A DNA stretch of 64,000 nt from NCBI RefSeq assembly GCF_036588685.1, contig NW_026963295.1, positions 5,146,001 through 5,210,000 on the forward strand, read 5' to 3'. Positions 11,501 to 20,349 of this stretch are shown one piece after another (positions within the stretch are counted from its first letter, which is position 1; each line of letters starts with the position of its first letter). The translations under genes were made by a program, and so were the position numbers. The DNA comes from Mytilus trossulus (Eukaryota; Mollusca; Bivalvia; Mytilida; Mytilidae). The notes beneath the pieces were generated by a model, which was not told the DNA's origin, ran no database searches, and worked only from the letters and a program-made list of their open reading frames with translations.

Positions 11501-14500
11501 ATTTCAGTAGTTTTGATACCTCCAGCTGACTTGTACAACACAATTATTTTACCGCATTACCAAAACTGACCATTTGTGAACTTTAAATTGTAAATCTATA
11601 TACCAGCATTATAAATCAGCCTTATTTTTAATGTCAGGATTCAATGTATAATACAATCATGACAATGGACAGCAATATTGCAATATAATAACAACAAATT
11701 TTTGTTCGCCTAAATTAAGGGTGCCAGCATGTCCTCTTTTTACTTAAAATACTGATACGTAACAAAAGTTCAGTAGTTTTGATACCTCCAGTTGACTTGT
11801 ACAATAAAATTATTTGACTGAAACCACCAAAACTGACCATATGTGCACTTTAATTGTAAATCTATATACCTGCATAGTTAACCAAAATCTATGTATAATA
11901 CAATCATTACAATGGACAGCAATATTGCAATATAATAACAAAAAAAATTGGTTCGAATAACTTTAGGATACCAGCATGTCCTCATTTTATTCAAAATATT
12001 GATACGTAACAAAATTTCAGTAGTTTTGATACCTCCAGCTGACTTGTACAACAAAATTATTTGACCGCATTACCAAAACTGACCATATGTGCACACTAAT
12101 TTGAAAATCTATATACCCGGACAGTAAATCAGTCATTTTTTTTTTATGTCAGGATTTAATGTATAATACAATCATGACAATGGACAGCAATATTGCAATA
12201 TAATAACAACATTTTTTTGTTGGCATCAATTTAGGATACCAGCATGTCCTCATTTTATTCAAAATATTTATACTTTACAAAATTTCAGTAGTTTTGATAC
12301 CTCCAGCTGACTTGTACAACAAAATTATTTGATTGCATTACCAAAACTGATCATATGTGAACTTTACATGGTAAATCTATATACCCGCATAGTAAAGCAG
12401 CCTTATTTTTATGACAGGATTCAATGTATAATACAATCATGACAATGGACAGCAATATTGCAATATAATAACACAAAAATTTTTGTTCTCATAAATTTAG
12501 GATACCAGCATGTCCTCATTTTATTCAAAATATTGATACGTAACAAAATTTCAGTAGTTTTGATACCTCCAGCTGACTTGTACAACAAAATTATTTGACC
12601 GCATTACCAAAACTGACCATATGTGCACTTTAATTTATAAATCAATATACACCATGACGTACCCGCATAGTATTAATCAGTCATATTTTTTATGTCAGGA
12701 CTCAATGTATAATATAATCATGACAATGGACAGCAATATTGCAATTTAATAACAACAAATTTTTGTTCGCATAAATTTAGGATACCAGCGTGTCTTAATT
12801 TTATTCAAAATATTGATACGTAACAAAATTTCAGTAGTTTTAATACCTCATGCTGACTTGGAAAACAAAACTATTTGACCAAAACTGATCATATGTGCAC
12901 TTTTATTTGCAAATCTATATACCCGCATACCATTGTACTTAGCGCCTTAATGTCTTCTCCTGGCGCTCCTGTCCACATTTTAGTAGGACCGTAAATGTAC
13001 TCGTAATTATCAATAATATTGGAAAACTATTAATGCAAAAAATATTCTGAATAAATTGAGAATGTCAGAATTTCATCTCTTTATTCATAATAACAGTCAC
13101 ATCACATGTAGGAGTTCATGATGGTTTACGTGTAAAACAAAACTATTATGCCACATCATCAAAGTACCAACACTGACATGTATGAATTCATTTGTACTAT
13201 TTACAATGATTTTATAATAAAAACAAGTATACGAGGTTCTCTTCTTGGAATCTATTATGTCGGTTGATTGATTTTGTTTATAGTTAAACGTCAAGTGGCA
13301 ACTATTTCATTAAAGTGAGCATTGAGTATAATTTTAGGACGTCCCATATACATATCGGGAATGACAAATATCTCGATAAATCTGACGAATTTGACGAGAT
13401 TGTTGATAGTTTTACCACACCGTATGCTTACGGACACTGTACAATTTCTGTTAGAATATTCTGCGGGAAATAGAATAGTAAATCCAATGCAAACAAGTTG
13501 AATATCAATGAAATATCCATGCAAGTATAAATTTATGCATAAAGTAAAATTTAGGAAGGGACAGGTAAACAACGGGGAACGAAGTAACGTAGACAATGTT
13601 GCCGATATCCCGTGATATAAGAATATTGTTCCGATGCGTTGGATTACCTTTCTATACGCCTTCTAATAAAAAAAACTCTGTGTGATCGTATAGCCATTTT
13701 TTATTCATATAAGAATACATGTATATCAAATAAAAAAGAGCATTTGTATAATATCTAGTAGAGTCTAGCGAGTAAATAATAAATGATATGAAAAACAATG
13801 CGAATGTTGTTAACATATTTTAATGAAACCTCAAGTCTGATATGAACACTCTTATAACGATAATATGTCAGGTCTGGTCAATAGCAGACTTGTCCACAGG
13901 TCTGGTCAAAAGCAGACTTGTCCACAGGTCTGGTCAAAAGCAGACTTGTCCACAGGTCTGGTCAAAAGCAGACCTGTCCTCAGGTCTGGTCAGGAGAGAC
14001 CTGTCCACAGGTCTGGTCTGAGGCAGACCTGTCCTCAGGACTGGTCGAAAGCAGACTTGTCCACAGGTCTGGTCTGGAGCAGACTTGTCGATAGGTCTGC
14101 AGCAGTCCTAAAAAAGCAGACCGTAGGTCTGGTCCACCAACGACGAAGTTAACTTGCTTGACTGCTTAAAAATTATCAAGTTAACTTAGAAAGCAGTCAA
14201 CAAGTTAACTCTAAGTTATCTTTTGTCAAGGTTAGGACCGCACCCATCTGTAGGTATGGATATACTTTAAAGATTACCTGCAATTGCCAAGTTCGCCACA
14301 AAAAATTTCATTCTAGATTTTGGTTTTCTCGATACTAATAACACTACCACCTCTATATTTAGAAATATTATTCCAAGGAGAATAATCAAGGAAATCCATT
14401 TCAGACCCTATAATATATAATATGTTATGCTTAAATTTAAAAAAAAAAACATTCATTATATAGAAGGCACAGTAATCGAACTTCTCTAGAATCATGTTTC

Positions 14501-16300
14501 ATGTCTATATTATTTTAAACAAACTGTATCACTTAGTAGAGAATATGAATACACCCTTATTAATGAAAACAGAAACGAACGAAAATCTATCAATGATAAT
14601 ATTTTAAAAGTCTGAAGAAGAATTGAATTATGTATAATTGAATTGTAGATTCCAAAATATGTCTAAAGTATATCAGCCCATCATAGGAATAGAATTATTT
14701 TTTTGTTTTTCACCAGACGCACATTTCGTCAACAAAAGACTTATCGGTGACGGTTGTAGATCCAGGATCTATATAATACATAGAATTGTAAAAAACAAAC
14801 GTTACCGGTTAATAAAGCAATAGCTGTTATCGTATCTATGCGGAATCCCCCCCCCAAAAAAAAAGGAAAAAAAACCTTGAACAAAACCAATTTAACAATA
14901 TACTAGACTTTATAAGTTGATGTATCCTTATCATACAGAATCAATAAAAAGCATGTTGTTCCTTCACGAACTGAAAGGTAAACCACGTAACTGTAACTTC
15001 ATGTTTGCTCGTTAGTTAATAAATTGAAGAGAAATTTGACCTTTTTTGTTTGGTGTGAAAATGATTTAAACTTGAAGAAATGAATACACTGTATCAAATG
15101 TATACTTGATAAATTGTTATCAGTTTATAACATTTGTATAAAGCTATACTTGTGTAATGGAGACATGCAACCTTAATATACGTAGAATGACAAATAAAAG
15201 AACATATTATTAGCTTTTATTGGTATGAGATATGTAACTTTTCTCCATCACAACAAGTTTATGAAATTCATTTTAAAGAACTGTTTAAACCGCAATTAAC
15301 GTAATTTATTTCAAATTTATACATAAATTTGCTGTATAAGAATATCAAAGAAAATACCATATGGTAATGGTGTACTTTACCAATTAAACGAATTAGTGCG
15401 TTCGTTGAACAAGTAGTACATATAGCCATTGTTTCTGGTTATGCATACATCAAAACGACTTCTGCCATTGTTGTTTCAATACATATGTCGTAATAACAAA
15501 CACCAAAACGATATCTGCCATTGTTATTTCAATGCATATGTCATAATAACACACATCAAAATGACTTCCGCCATTGTTGTTTCAATACACATGATACATA
15601 TGTCATAAAACATACATCAAAACGACTGCTATTGTTGTTTCAGTACATATGTCATAATAACTGAACAAAATGTGTTTTGTTTTATAATTTTATGAAAAAT
15701 ATAAAACGCCCATCTTTGAATTGGTATCTCTATAAGCTTGTTAACAGCATGGTTTGTCACAAATTTTAAAATACACAAAACAATAGCTCATATTTATACC
15801 GACAAGACAGCATATTTAAAATTACACAAGACACAAAACACATTTACAATTTGTTCTGCATTTTTTTTCATTGGGATCTTTTCCAATTAAGTTATTTGTG
15901 GATTTGCATGGTGGTCAATTCCTCCATCGCAGGAGACCCTAATACCGTGCTTGCACCAAGCTTTGCTTTTTCTTCCCATTCCAACAGACTCTCCAAGTGT
16001 TTGTTTTCATAACTTGCTCAGTTATATAAATACATGTATATGTTCAATTAAACATCGACGAACCACTGTCACCGTCGCCTTTTCTTTATTATTTTTCGTT
16101 ATTTGCTAGAAAATATATGATCTCACCTTGTGGTGAAATAATCTATTATTTGCTAAAGCATAAATAATGTTACCTTGTTAATAAATATGTAATTATCTCC
16201 TAAGAAATATATAATCTCACCTTTTCATCTATCATTTCTACGTTGCTCTCAGTAGCGTTATTTAATATTATACTCCTAATAACTGTAATGTTATTTGTAA
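5364..16300 (-). CDS. Class A neuropeptide GPCR, receptor B (exons 2-6 plus doubtful exon 1)
   Basis: This receptor belongs to the neuropeptide S / CCAP / vasopressin group. Five minus-strand exons join in phase: 14407-14278 (TM1 and start of TM2), 9741-9416 (TM2-TM4), 7821-7686 (TM5), 6274-6188 (loop 3) and 5596-5364 (TM6-TM7 and tail). They give 303 residues plus an N-terminus. Visible landmarks are the TM1 asparagine, LAIAD in TM2, the TM3 cysteine, SIDRAY in place of DRY, the TM4 tryptophan, an ECL2 cysteine (VYCSHE), the TM5 proline, CWFP in TM6 and NSLVNPLIF in TM7. Exons 2-5 have exactly the same lengths as in receptor C. The frame is intact, so it is probably functional. Intron 2 is swollen by a 3.9-kb mobile element and intron 3 holds two inverted-repeat elements. 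Exon 1 near 16300-16221 is uncertain because no ATG is visible. Confidence 0.85.
5810..6075 (-). repeat. Dispersed mussel-type repeat in intron 5 of receptor B
   Basis: The plus strand shows GGGCCCTTTATAGTTTGTAA and a GCCAATGCTTTGTGTTTGAGG stretch. It matches the block at 58730-58900, where the same words occur in the same order. Confidence 0.65.
6188..6274 (-). CDS. Receptor B exon 5 (loop 3, start of TM6)
   Basis: This 87-bp exon lies between TTACAG and GTACGA. It reads DDDCDIDIKHQATRKAKFRT and then IKLVCVVFI. The RKAKFRTIK segment aligns with SKAKIKTIK of receptor C. The acidic run before it is particular to this paralogue. Confidence 0.8.
7686..7821 (-). CDS. Receptor B exon 4 (TM5)
   Basis: This 136-bp exon lies between TTGTAG and GTAAAA. 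It begins VMLYLDLCTI in phase 0 and includes the TM5 proline (VIPLLIIS) and a basic start of loop 3 (KIYGRRSG). Confidence 0.85.
7990..8165 (-). repeat. Dispersed repeat fragment in intron 4 region of receptor B
   Basis: The plus strand contains CTCAATGCTCTTCAACTTTA and GAGTCACTGATGAGTC, the reverse complement of the family at 2755-3075. It lies between exons 4 and 3 (intron 3). Confidence 0.55.
8546..8822. mobile_element. Short non-autonomous inverted-repeat element, copy 1
   Basis: This 280-bp block starts with ATCGCTATTTTGTG and includes GGTAAAATAGCGATAAACAG. It ends with an internal inverted repeat pairing ATCATTGGTCATCTCAAC with GTTGAGATAACCAACGAT. A second copy lies at 9018-9293. Both sit in intron 3 of receptor B. 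No coding capacity is visible. Confidence 0.6.
9018..9293. mobile_element. Short non-autonomous inverted-repeat element, copy 2
   Basis: It has the same order of words as 8546-8822: ATCGCTATTTTGTGCATTTG, TTTTCATATCATGCTTCT, AAATAGCGATAAACAG, then the pair ATCATTGGTCATCTCAAC and GTTGAGATAATCAACGAT. The central part differs more than the ends. Confidence 0.6.
9416..9741 (-). CDS. Receptor B exon 3 (TM2 to extracellular loop 2)
   Basis: This 326-bp exon lies between TTTTCAG and GTAAGT. It starts in phase 1 (D)LCVGLFFVLPE. It holds the TM3 cysteine (YACYI), SIDRAYVILKP at the end of TM3, SSWVIG in TM4 and the loop cysteine expected to pair with TM3 (VYCSHE). Confidence 0.9.
10377..10800 (+). repeat. 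Subterminal block of GTTAAC-containing motifs
   Basis: About ten copies of AAGTTAACTT-like words alternate with AGGACTGGT / ACCAGTCCT words at irregular spacing. The same block occurs inverted at 1180-1567, and a shorter cluster lies at the other element end (14145-14215). Clusters of a short palindromic word just inside both ends are what binding sites for a transposase or host factor would look like. That role is inference. Confidence 0.7.
11165..12935 (-). repeat. Tandem array, unit about 265 bp (about 7 units)
   Basis: The word CAATCATGACAATGGACAGC (or a one-base variant) recurs at about 11389, 11653, 11910, 12171, 12436 and 12716, a period of 257-280 bp. A second marker, CCAGCATGTCCTC, keeps the same spacing. 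It is the inverse of the array at 1-780. Confidence 0.85.
12936..13860. other. Interior of the TA element without recognised content
   Basis: Two short minus-strand open frames (13596-13291, 13294-13097) show no domain I can name. No repeat structure is seen. This is where a transposase remnant would be expected if there were one. Confidence 0.4.
13865..14100 (+). repeat. Minisatellite, unit about 28 bp
   Basis: There are about eight units of the type AGGTCTGGTCAAAAGCAGAC followed by TTGTCCAC. The array reads as an open frame of 95 codons (13865-14152) only because the repeat lacks stops in that frame. It lies just inside the right end of the TA element. Confidence 0.85.
14278..14407 (-). 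CDS. Receptor B exon 2 (TM1 and start of TM2)
   Basis: This 130-bp exon lies between CTATAG and GTAATC. It reads GLKWISLIILLGIIFLN, and its last part is PKSRMKFFVANLAIA, closely matching DRKSRMGFFVANLAIA of receptor C. It lies only 25 bp from the right end of the inserted element and is in a different frame from the 60-codon open frame that covers it. Confidence 0.85.
14408..16220. other. Putative intron 1 of receptor B
   Basis: This AT-rich stretch holds the minisatellite at 15435-15660 and a short piece of a dispersed repeat near 14710-14770 (CACCAGACGCACATTTCGTC). I see no other exon. Confidence 0.35.
15435..15660 (+). repeat. Tandem repeat, unit about 58 bp, four copies
   Basis: The unit is built on CATCAAAACGACTTCTGCC, ATTGTTGTTTCAATACATAT and GTCATAATAAC. 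The third copy carries a short internal duplication (ACACATGATACATATG). Confidence 0.8.
16221..16300 (-). CDS. Possible receptor B exon 1 (N-terminal extracellular segment)
   Basis: On the minus strand an open stretch reads STITNNITVIRSIILNNATE and then SNVEMIDEK, followed by a GTGAGA donor in phase 0, the phase exon 2 needs. Two N-glycosylation sequons (NIT, NAT) parallel NVT and NAT in receptor C exon 1. Against it, no in-frame ATG occurs between the upstream TGA (about 16335) and this stretch, so an unseen upstream exon or a broken start must be assumed. Confidence 0.3.
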
Positions 16301-17254
16301 TGGTAGATATAGATTGGTCTATCAAGTAATATACTCAACACAATTGTATATAAATGGTATATGTTTCAATCAGTAAGTATGATTTGAAATTTCTTTTTGA
16401 TTTGAAGATTGTCAGACAAGACGTTATCTTAACTAATACAAACTACGTGATATGTTGAAGGACTTGCAATTTAACCTGAGGATTTCAAACAACCAAACAC
16501 GTTCTATTACACATACTCATTATAAAGTATAAACATAAAGTTGTAAATTGGCAACTTATATGTTATATAATTGAATTGTATGATTAGAAGTGAATCTTAT
16601 ATCAAAGGAAAAGATGCTTTGATTTAATCGACATTAAACATATATAATGATTATATTGCAAATGTCGCTTTTAAGAGGTTAATTTTAATAATTATATTTT
16701 ATTTAAATCAAAAGACTATACAAGTGAGAACGTATACATATTTAAGGCATTACTTTACATTTATTTCAGACGTTACTGCGTATTTACAATAACAATGAGT
16801 TGTATTGCGATGGATTCATCAAAAAAGGAGACACCAGATGTAAAAAAAATCATCTTTGGAAGGTTGAATCCTTTTATGATGAAAATGAAATGAATATCCA
16901 TATTAGAAACGTAGATTTAAAAAAAAACATTAATCTTTCCTTTTTGTAGGGTATTGCAGTGGTATAATTATATATGCATAAGCATATTCAGTTATATTTC
17001 TGATGTAAACATGAAAATAATTCACTTATTATAGATACGCTGCTTAAGAAATGGTAAGGGTAAAAATAAATTTTGCCAGAGTACGAAATGGGGTTTCGAA
17101 ATGATTAGGGTACGAAATGCCTATATTCATTCAGCCTCAAAATGTAATCGTCAAATGAAAATTCATATTTTATTTTTATTGAGATATTTAGTTTCAATAT
17201 GAGAACAGTTATGCAACTCAATAAAATATGATAACTTATTACGTTTTTTTTTGT
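16301..17254. other. No recognisable gene
   Basis: AT-rich sequence. I see no coding exon or repeat family here. Confidence 0.4.
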
Positions 17255-17422
17255 GACACAGACTTCATACCGCTTTGAATACAAAATATCTGTTTAAATA
17301 TCAATGCGTCAATAACTAGAATTATGTTGTCGTGAAAAAGAACATGACTTTCATGGAAATAGATGCTGTAGCTATGTGCATCGATAATTGAGATATGCCA
17401 TATAAGTGGAGGATATGTATTT
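17255..17422 (-). repeat. Direct duplication with shared open frame, copy 1 (matches 18659-18826)
   Basis: The two 168-bp segments align without a gap. On the minus strand both keep one frame open, sharing HISIIDAHSYSIYFHE, FHDNI and MKSVS. The protein is not recognised. It could be an exon of an unknown gene or simply a short non-coding duplication. Confidence 0.5.
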
Positions 17423-17689
17423 TTTTTTAATTTAATTTTGATACATAATGCAAGCACCAAACATATTTCTTTGATTCAAAATCAAAGGATAATTTCCTCA
17501 GTGTATCGGATTTGATAAAACATTTCAGTGAAACAATTATTCTAAATGCTTCTACTGGTGAATATCGGAAAACCGAACCATGCTTACACCGTTTATACTT
17601 AATCGTTTATTGCATTTATTTCTAAGTGTTCCGGTAAGTTTTCTGAAATCTTAATTTATATACACTCATAAATTAAGATAGTAAAATTG

Positions 17690-18345
17690 AAAGAGAAAAT
17701 AAGCAATCTGTCAAAGCGACAACAACCCGACCATAGGACAGACAACAGCCAAAGTTCACTAATGTATCTTCAAGGTAGCGAGAAACTCCCGTTTCATTTT
17801 CAATGTTAGATCTTATTATAAACATTAGAATTACAACTGATTCCAAAAGTGTGTATATTAAATATCAGAGGTACCAGGATTATAGTTTCATACGCCAGAC
17901 CCACCTTTCTTCTACATAGACTCATCAGTTACGCTCAGATCAAAATAGCAATACAGCCAAACTAGTACAACGTTGAAGAGCAATAAGGACCAAAAATTCC
18001 AAAAGGTTGTGCCAAGTTTGACTAAGGTAATCTATTTCTGGGATAGGAACATTCTTAGTTTTTCGACAAATTGAAAGTTTTGTAATAGGAAATTCATAAT
18101 AAAATGACCATATAATGGATACTCATGCTGACTACTGGGCTGGTGATACCCTCTGGAACGGAACTTTCACCAGCAGTGGCAATGACTCAGGGGTGTAAAT
18201 AGTCATCAAAGGTAGAAGCAGAAGGACTGAAGGACGACTCCGGATGCGGGGGTTCCTTGCTGCATTGAAGACCCATTGGTGGCATTCAGCTGTTGTCTTC
18301 TCTATGGTCTCTTTGACATTCCTTATTTCTTTTCTAAATTGTATA
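17690..18345. repeat. Compound dispersed repeat with inverted outer arms
   Basis: The left arm (17690-17800) has CAAAGCGACAACAACCCGAC and CAGACAACAGCC. The right arm (18190-18345) carries the inverse, with ATTGGTGGCATTCAGCTG and TGTCTTCTCTATGGTCTCTT. Between them is a copy of the GACTCATCAGTTACGCTCAG family (17890-18210). Related arms occur near 37205-37260, 45305-45365, 47880-47930 (inverse) and 56310-56375. Confidence 0.7.
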
Positions 18346-18658
18346 TAAATTCAAATCATGTTTCGCTATTGATGACTCCTAATACATGTATCATTGTCAA
18401 ATACGATGTAATGATCCCGATTGGAGAATAAACAAAACAACCAATCATTTGAACTGGAGTATATAATCACTGTGTATAATCAAATTGCAGGAACTTACGT
18501 ATAGGCCTGTCACCGATAAATTGATAGATTAAGAATGCACATCATTGTTACATTAAATTGTTTCAAAAGTGTTGTTTGTTTTTTTTACTACAGATATGTT
18601 TTAAAAAAGTATTTTGCAAGCATTCTGCTTCGTTTGCAACAAACGATAGTATGTTTGT

Positions 18659-18826
18659 AGTGACACAGACTTCATACTGCTTTGGATACAAAATATCTTT
18701 TTAAATACCAATGCATCAATATCTAGAAATATATTATCGTGAAAAAGGTCATAACATTCATGGAAATAGATGCTGTAGCTATGTGCATCGATAATTGAGA
18801 TATGCCATATAAGTGGAGGCTATGTA
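18659..18826 (-). repeat. Direct duplication with shared open frame, copy 2
   Basis: It is the partner of 17255-17422, about 1.4 kb away, with roughly one substitution per nine bases and no indel. The minus-strand frame stays open throughout. Confidence 0.5.
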
Positions 18827-20195
18827 ATTAAATGTCATTTATCTGTGTCATCTGGTGTCTTGGTTTTTTTTTTACTGGGGAACAACTAATGGAACAATTT
18901 CCTAAACGAACAATGGGGCAGTCGTTTTCTGTTTAATAACAAATGCATAATCGATTAAATATAAATACTTTGGAAATTACGTTCAAGTTAAACTTTCGCT
19001 TCATTTCATTTACTTTGTATGATAATAATTTGGGTTTGTAACGGCTTTTAATATAACAAAGAAATATATTCAAATAAAGGAAAAAATAGTATACCGCTGA
19101 TCAAAAACTTTAATTTGATTATTAATGCATTTGATTCTTTTGAGTGTGCATTTGTATGATTTTACCTGGAGTTATATAATCCGTAATTGTTGCATTATAT
19201 TGACGCATACAGTATAAATAATTTGCACTTAGTGATCAAACTTGATTGGGACAAAAATACAAATGTCAGTTACAAGGTGAAATATCCAGTGGTCAGCATA
19301 TTGTCTATGAAGTAATGTAGTCAACCTTTCAACAAAAACCTTGATTTTAAATTTTAGTCAATGGTGATTTGCATATGCAGTATCCTAAACGTTGTTAGTA
19401 AAGCTAATACAAATCTACAATTAGTATACCATTAAAACGATATTTTAATTAATATTCCAACAGCTTTATAAAGTAGTAACATGTAACATTCAATAACTGT
19501 TATTATCAGAAATAGCATGTTTAAAATATTTCAAGTGTAGACAATGCAAGGTATTGTACTCTTTAAAACTGGTACCTTCGAAACATACTTCAAAATCCTA
19601 GGCGTCTGCACTTAAAAGGTCGAGAACACTAGATTTGCTGACGTGAGAATACATTTGCATAGTCATTTCCAAAACACAAGACCGATATGGCCTTGAAAAA
19701 TTGACCAATCGACTCAATGAACTACAATGCATTGTGGGCTACTACGAGTAAACGACTACTTAATACACGCGGAACTCTCATTACTAAAGTTGTTTATACT
19801 GCAAGTATATTTAATGTAAAATATATAACTTAATCTTCAATTTGAATTGCATGCTCAGATAAAAATAATATTGTTTATTGGCTTCACGATTCGACTTTCT
19901 TTTTGCCTTGCAAAAGTAGTTGAACCGGTTTTGTATATTGTTATGATTTGAACCTGCATTGATTTCACGACATGACAGTGAAATATCCAATGAAGTGACC
20001 ACTGTCCAGTAAGAAAATCATTTAAGCTCTTTTAAACCTGTATAATGTCATTTCAAAATCAATTCTGCCTAAAAAAACACGAACACTTTCATTGAAACAC
20101 TTCTTTCTGTACTGAATGTGTAATTGTTTTCATTAGAACCTGAACTAATAGTAAGAACATCATAGTATTCAGCATGCTTAAAATAAGTGTGATGA
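18827..20195. other. No recognisable gene
   Basis: AT-rich sequence with only short open frames. Nothing is supported on either strand. Confidence 0.4.
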
Positions 20196-20201
20196 ATTCG
20201 G

Positions 20202-20349
20202 CAGGGGCGGATCCAGCCATTTAAAAAAGGGGGGTCCTTACCCTGGACAAAAGGACGAGCGTTCCAACTACATGTCCCTATCCACATGCACTGATTGTCC
20301 GAAGAGGGGGTCCATCCCCCGGAACTCCCGCCCCCTGTATCCGCCACTG
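20202..20349. mobile_element. Short inverted-repeat element (MITE type)
   Basis: The left end CAGGGGCGGATCCAG pairs with the inverse of the right end, CTGTATCCGCCACTG. The interior is GC-rich compared with the surroundings, with G and C runs. The CAG...CTG ends resemble hAT-type non-autonomous elements, but I could not find an 8-bp target duplication. Confidence 0.6.

Larger units (their letters stand above)
10377..14250 (+). mobile_element. TA-flanked satellite-bearing DNA element (copy 2, complete)
   Basis: The element starts CAGATGGGTGCACTCCTAAC and ends in the near-perfect inverse (2 mismatches in 20), with TA at 10375-10376 and 14251-14252. Inside, in order, are a GTTAAC-rich block (10377-10800), a 365-bp spacer, about seven tandem units of about 265 bp (11165-12935), a 900-bp stretch without recognisable content, a 28-bp minisatellite (13865-14100), and a second small GTTAAC cluster (14145-14215). 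No transposase is seen, so it would have to be mobilised in trans. TA duplication suggests a Tc1/mariner-like or other TA-targeting transposase, but the family is not identified. It lies in intron 2 of receptor B. Confidence 0.75.

Noticed and set aside
13865-14152. 95-codon open frame with RSGQ/TCPQ repeats
   Set aside because: It is the translation of a 28-bp minisatellite inside a mobile element, with no start context or splice support.
1-14250. One giant transposon with 1.5-kb inverted repeats enclosing both receptor genes
   Set aside because: The copy at 10377-14250 has its own two ends with TA flanks, and the paralogue shows an empty TA at 61780. Two separate insertions facing each other explain the inverted layout better.
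14313-14495. 60-codon minus-strand frame MILEKFDY...
   Set aside because: It overlaps exon 2 of receptor B in the wrong frame. The frame reading KWISLIILLG is the conserved one.
15435-15660. CRISPR-like array
   Set aside because: The four 58-bp units are contiguous tandem copies without unique spacers, in an animal genome.
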